Assembly: GCA_023489375.1 (NCBI GenBank)
Contig: JAMDCX010000081.1
Coordinates: 1 to 8,774 of the forward strand
Source of the DNA: Planctomycetota bacterium
GTDB taxonomy: Bacteria > Planctomycetota > Phycisphaerae > WQYP01
DNA: 8,774 bases
Direction: 5' to 3'
A program made the translations under genes and the position numbers. Shown here piece after piece: positions 6,219 through 8,774 of the stretch. Position 1 is the first letter of the stretch. Every line of letters starts with the position of its first letter. The notes beneath the pieces are model-generated. The model saw nothing but the letters and a program-made list of their open reading frames with translations, did no database searches and was not told the origin of the DNA.

Positions 6219-6692
6219 TTACAAGCTGCGTGCGAGCACGAACTTGGCCCCTTCATTTCTTAACATCTGGTAGGGGCTGATGCATTTGATTTTCAGGCCG
6301 ATGCAGACGGTTGGAATTTTTACCCTGTTGACGCTGTCGCTGGCGATCTCGTGCGTCACCACCACGTGCCCGTGGGCCAGCGCAAAGGCTACCAGATAAT
6401 AATCCGCATCCTGCAGGAAAGTGCTGATTGCGGCCGGCCGATAATTTTATTGGCGCACCCACTCCGCCGTTGCGGCCAGCGCGGGGATCGTGGCATCATC
6501 GGGGGGCAGGAAGAATTCGTTATCGCGCTGGCCGGCCCATACTGCCAATTCGTCTCCGATTTTTTCGATACTATGGAGTTTCCCGGCCTGATTTGTTTCC
6601 ACCAGCCAATCCCAAAATGCCGGGCAAAAATCCATCCCATAATGGAGATTCTTGGCTTGGATGAAGATGTTGGCGTCCAGAAGATAAGCCAT
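6219..6692 (-). pseudogene. DUF4411 PIN-like protein interrupted by an in-frame stop
   Basis: The gene starts with ATG at 6692-6690 (MAYLLDANIFIQAKN, the typical opening of DUF4411/PIN-like proteins) and runs for 81 codons to EWVRQ. There an in-frame TAA (6449-6447) interrupts it. The same frame continues at once with NYRPAAISTFLQDADYYLV, AHGHVVVTHE and SPYQMLRNEGAKFVLARSL to a TAA at 6221-6219. Both halves together have the full length and domain order expected for the family (158 codons including both stops). Candidate acidic active-site residues of the PIN fold are D6, E43 and D97; the last lies after the stop, so the 81-residue product should be inactive. No frameshift is needed: one base change in codon 82, for instance from CAA, AAA or GAA, explains it. 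The start overlaps the stop of the preceding gene by one base (TGATG). A sequencing error is the alternative. Confidence 0.85.
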
Positions 6693-7834
6693 CAGCCGGA
6701 GACCTCCAGCATAGCTCCAAATTCCTGAAAGGTATGCTCGCGCTTAATTCCCAGCATCTGAAATGCGTCGCGATAAAGCGTTTGGCCTTCGAGGGTGCTG
6801 GTTACAACAGCTCGTGCGAACCGTCGGCTTATTCGTGCCGACTGCGTTAGATAAAAATCGCCACCGCCTGATCGCCGCAACCCCACCAGTCGCGCAACTT
6901 CGGCGTTATAGGAGGCCTGAAATTGCTGCTGATTGATACGCCCCGCATCCTGAAGGCGCCTGAGGATGACCAACGTGCTTACTTTGAATGACCGGGCAAG
7001 CTCGGGCAATTCCGAGAGTATCTGACGGGCACGGGCAAGTTCCCGGTTCAGGTCGGCCAGCGGCACGAGCAACTCCGCGGCAACTCGGTTGCACCAAACC
7101 TCGATGTTCTGGTCTGTTGACGCCGTTAAGCTGATATTTGAGACTGCGGATTCCCCCAACCACAGGTGGGCTAATTCATGGGCGAGTGTGAACATCTGGG
7201 CCGCTTTGGTATCGGCCCCGTTGATGAACACCAGTGGCGCAAGCTGGTCCGCCAGCGCAAAGCCTCGAAATTCCCGCGGATCAAGCTTGCGCGTATTGTT
7301 ACTTCCCACAACACCGCTGACCATTACCAGAACGCCGGAATTCTCGGCCTTCTCCACGAATAATCGCAGGGCATCACTCCAGGTCGCGCATGTTTTACGG
7401 TCGGCAATATCAAAACTCAACACTTTCCCGATTTGGGCAGCCGCCTTTTCGGGAGGCATCCGCAATGTCAGCGATCTGATAAATTCCCGTGGTTCTTCTC
7501 CGGTTTCTTCAGCATATTCCCGGTACCATGCCTGCCGGCGTTGGCAGAGATAAATGGTGTCCAGTAAATCCGGGCTGGGTTGCTGCACGCCATGCCCCTC
7601 AAATGTTCGTAAATCCGCAATCGGCAGATGTTCTTCCGGAGGCGCATTAAGGAATAAAAACCCCACCGGCACCCGCGCGGCTCGTGCAAATTTTTCCACC
7701 TGCTTCAGCGACGGCCTAACCCGTCCGGCCAGCCAATCAGACAGCTTCGGGAACTTTTGCTCAAGTGCCGCAGAATCACCAGACCGCACCAACGCCCATT
7801 GCAGCACATCCGGCTTTATCGTGACTTTTGCCAT
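6692..7834 (-). CDS. XRE-type HTH plus ImmA/IrrE metallopeptidase domain protein
   Basis: A 380-residue protein of the XRE-COG2856 type. The N-terminus (about 8-62) is a divergent helix-turn-helix (LSDWLAGRVRPSLKQVEKFA, then VPVGFLFL). The ImmA/IrrE (DUF955) domain follows, with the zinc motif HELAH at 219-223, preceded by AAQMFTLA. A probable third ligand is E245 in IEVWCNRVAAELLVP. Relatives cleave or sense repressors in mobile elements and stress responses. Fused proteins of this kind often sit next to a toxin-like gene and are thought to act as the antitoxin or regulator. Here the gene is intact and overlaps the following DUF4411 gene by one base (TGATG), which indicates translational coupling. 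The start at 7834 is supported by AAGAG 8 nt upstream. Its own promoter is not clear; TATAAG lies just upstream without a good -35. Confidence 0.88.
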   Translation of the reverse strand: MAKVTIKPDVLQWALVRSGDSAALEQKFPKLSDWLAGRVRPSLKQVEKFARAARVPVGFLFLNAPPEEHLPIADLRTFEGHGVQQPSPDLLDTIYLCQRRQAWYREYAEETGEEPREFIRSLTLRMPPEKAAAQIGKVLSFDIADRKTCATWSDALRLFVEKAENSGVLVMVSGVVGSNNTRKLDPREFRGFALADQLAPLVFINGADTKAAQMFTLAHELAHLWLGESAVSNISLTASTDQNIEVWCNRVAAELLVPLADLNRELARARQILSELPELARSFKVSTLVILRRLQDAGRINQQQFQASYNAEVARLVGLRRSGGGDFYLTQSARISRRFARAVVTSTLEGQTLYRDAFQMLGIKREHTFQEFGAMLEVSG

Positions 7835-7909
7835 ACTGATGACTCTTATACCGTATTGACAACACCTCTGTCGTGCGTTTTCGTAAATCCGTTATCCATG
7901 AATTTAATT

Positions 7910-8125
7910 TTACGTTAAATTCTTCATCATGTAACGCGAGCCGAAGGTGCCCTTTTGCGTATCACGGAAAATCCCGCTGAAAATCAGATTGTCGGGCTTA
8001 TCGCTTTTCATACCAATCTCCCTCGGAAAAGCATGAAGATATTGGCGCAAGTATTCTGCGACGGCTTGATCTTTATCTCGGCGGTTAAAACGACTTCCGG
8101 CTGGCCAACCGTGTCTTGGGCCTAC
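7910..8125 (-). other. Open frame of 71 codons, either a gene remnant or a 33-residue small protein
   Basis: Between the acnA stop and the ImmA/IrrE gene the minus strand has one protein-like open frame, bounded upstream by TAG (8128-8126) and closing with TAA at 7912-7910. It contains RFNRRDKDQAVAEYLRQYL, then HAFPREIG, then an internal ATG at 8011-8009 that starts MKSDKPDNLIFSGIFRDT and ends YMMKNLT. The ATG has a very good ribosome binding site (GAGGGAG, 8024-8018, 6 nt spacing), so a 33-residue product could be made. However, the sequence before the ATG also looks like coding sequence, which suggests the C-terminal piece of a larger lost protein. I recognise no family. It ends 75 bp before the ImmA/IrrE start on the same strand, so it could be co-transcribed. 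The remaining bases of the 7835-8164 interval show nothing else. Confidence 0.4.
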
Positions 8126-8164
8126 CTATGACAATTTGCCTCTCGCATTGCGGTTGATGCGCTG

Positions 8165-8212
8165 TTACTTCGCCATTCTGCGCAGCACGGTATGCAAGAT
8201 GCCGCCGTTGCG
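8165..8212 (-). repeat. 48-bp direct repeat, right copy (3' end of acnA)
   Basis: This is the gene-borne copy of the 48-bp sequence also found at 5999-6046, same orientation, 47/48 identical, with starts 2166 bp apart. It begins exactly with the acnA stop codon (TTA at 8165-8167 on the plus strand). Inside it are imperfect inverted arms, CGCA-N3-CGG (8181-8190) and CCG-T-TGCG (8205-8212), which would be compatible with a recombinase core site but are not proof of one. Integration into the 3' end of a gene with restoration of the reading frame is common for tyrosine-recombinase islands; acnA as a target is an inference here. Confidence 0.8.
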
Positions 8213-8774
8213 GAAATATTCCACTTCCACGGGCGTGTCAATGCGGCAGGTGGTGGTGAACTCCACTTTTTTACCATCGGCTTGAATGGCGATAACGGGC
8301 ACATCCTGGCGCGGTGTCAGATCATCGGTAAGCTGGATTTCAAAGGTTTCCTTACCGGTCAGGCCCAGGCTTGCCGCGGTCTGGCCTTTCTTGAATGTCA
8401 GCGGAAGCACACCCATGCCCACGAGGTTGCTGCGGTGAATGCGCTCAAATGATTCCGCAATGACCGCCCGCGCGCCCAGAAGGAATGTGCCCTTGGCCGC
8501 CCAATCACGGCTGGAACCCATGCCATAATCTTTTCCCGCCAGAACAATAAGCGGAACGCCGGCCTGCTTGTAATGGGTGCTGGCATCAAAAATGGATTTG
8601 ACCTGGCCATCGAGAAAATCGGTGGTAACGCCGCCTTCGGTTCCGGGGGCCAGTTTGTTTTTCACGCGGATATTGGCAAATGTGCCGCGGGTCATCACGC
8701 GGTCATTGCCCCGGCGCGCGCCATAACTGTTAAACATCTCCGGAGCCACGCCATGGTCCAGCAGGAATTTGCCG
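8165..8774 (-). CDS. acnA: Aconitate hydratase A, C-terminal part (runs off the right edge)
   Basis: The last 202 residues of a cytoplasmic [4Fe-4S] aconitase of the AcnA/IRP1 type, which interconverts citrate and isocitrate in the TCA cycle. The visible part covers the end of the core and the C-terminal swivel domain. It includes NSYGARRGNDRVMTRGTFAN with substrate-contacting arginines, then AGKDYGMGSSRDWAAKG with the active-site SSRD segment, and AESFERIHRSNLVGMGVLPL. The end, EYFRNGGILHTVLRRMAK, is the usual one for the family, so the gene is complete at its 3' end. The iron-sulfur cysteines lie in the part outside the window. The final 15 codons plus stop are duplicated 2.1 kb downstream at 5999-6046. 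The gene is oriented toward the plus-strand genes on the left. No clear terminator follows; only a weak CGCAT/ATGCG stem (8144-8161) is seen. Confidence 0.96.
   Translation of the reverse strand, partial: GKFLLDHGVAPEMFNSYGARRGNDRVMTRGTFANIRVKNKLAPGTEGGVTTDFLDGQVKSIFDASTHYKQAGVPLIVLAGKDYGMGSSRDWAAKGTFLLGARAVIAESFERIHRSNLVGMGVLPLTFKKGQTAASLGLTGKETFEIQLTDDLTPRQDVPVIAIQADGKKVEFTTTCRIDTPVEVEYFRNGGILHTVLRRMAK

Noticed and set aside
5993..6280. A 95-codon plus-strand frame
   Set aside because: It reads across the antisense of the acnA piece, the methyltransferase-like stub and the end of the DUF4411 gene, with no ribosome binding site and no family resemblance.
1..8774. CRISPR array, tRNA or rRNA genes, prophage structural genes
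   Set aside because: No regularly spaced repeats, no tRNA-like cloverleaf and no conserved rRNA segment were seen by eye, and no phage structural protein is encoded.

Overview
The window looks like a stretch of bacterial chromosome of moderate GC content. The gene set is housekeeping with one decayed accessory patch. The protein styles are reminiscent of Planctomycetota or another PVC-group bacterium: a long alanine/lysine/serine-rich leader on IlvB, and a small two-span membrane protein with a compact C-terminal domain. This is an impression from sequence style only, and no taxonomic marker such as rRNA is present.

Layout, left to right. (1) 1-124 looks like the end of an insertion sequence: the first codons of a probable transposase on the minus strand, preceded by two tandem 24-25 bp repeats. 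(2) 125-2969 is a branched-chain amino acid block: a promoter and structured leader, ilvB, a 149-bp gap that can fold, then ilvN. Together they encode the two subunits of acetolactate synthase. (3) 3157-4752 encodes a di-heme ferric-reductase/NADPH-oxidase-like membrane flavoprotein. An AT-rich spacer with a TATAAT box and a 10-bp inverted repeat follows, then a 220-residue membrane protein of unknown function (5073-5735). (4) 5736-8164 is the accessory patch. (5) 8165 to the right edge is the 3' end of acnA (aconitase) on the minus strand.

The accessory patch is the most interesting part. A 48-bp segment that encodes the last 15 codons and the stop of acnA occurs twice in the same orientation: once as the real gene end (8165-8212) and once as an orphan copy (5999-6046), 47/48 identical. 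Between them, on the minus strand, lie: a 71-codon open frame with no recognised family; an intact XRE-ImmA/IrrE-type gene with an HELAH zinc-protease motif; a DUF4411 PIN-like gene overlapping it by one base but broken by an in-frame TAA at codon 82; and a 14-15 codon stub resembling the start of a site-specific adenine DNA methyltransferase, cut off near the orphan acnA piece. The pattern is what a small genomic island at the 3' end of acnA would leave behind, here carrying remnants of a toxin-antitoxin or restriction-type defence locus. No integrase is visible.

Functional links: IlvB and IlvN form one enzyme. The ImmA/IrrE and DUF4411 genes form a translationally coupled two-gene module whose second gene is probably inactive. 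The reductase and the 220-residue membrane protein lie on the same strand, but no evidence ties them together beyond position.
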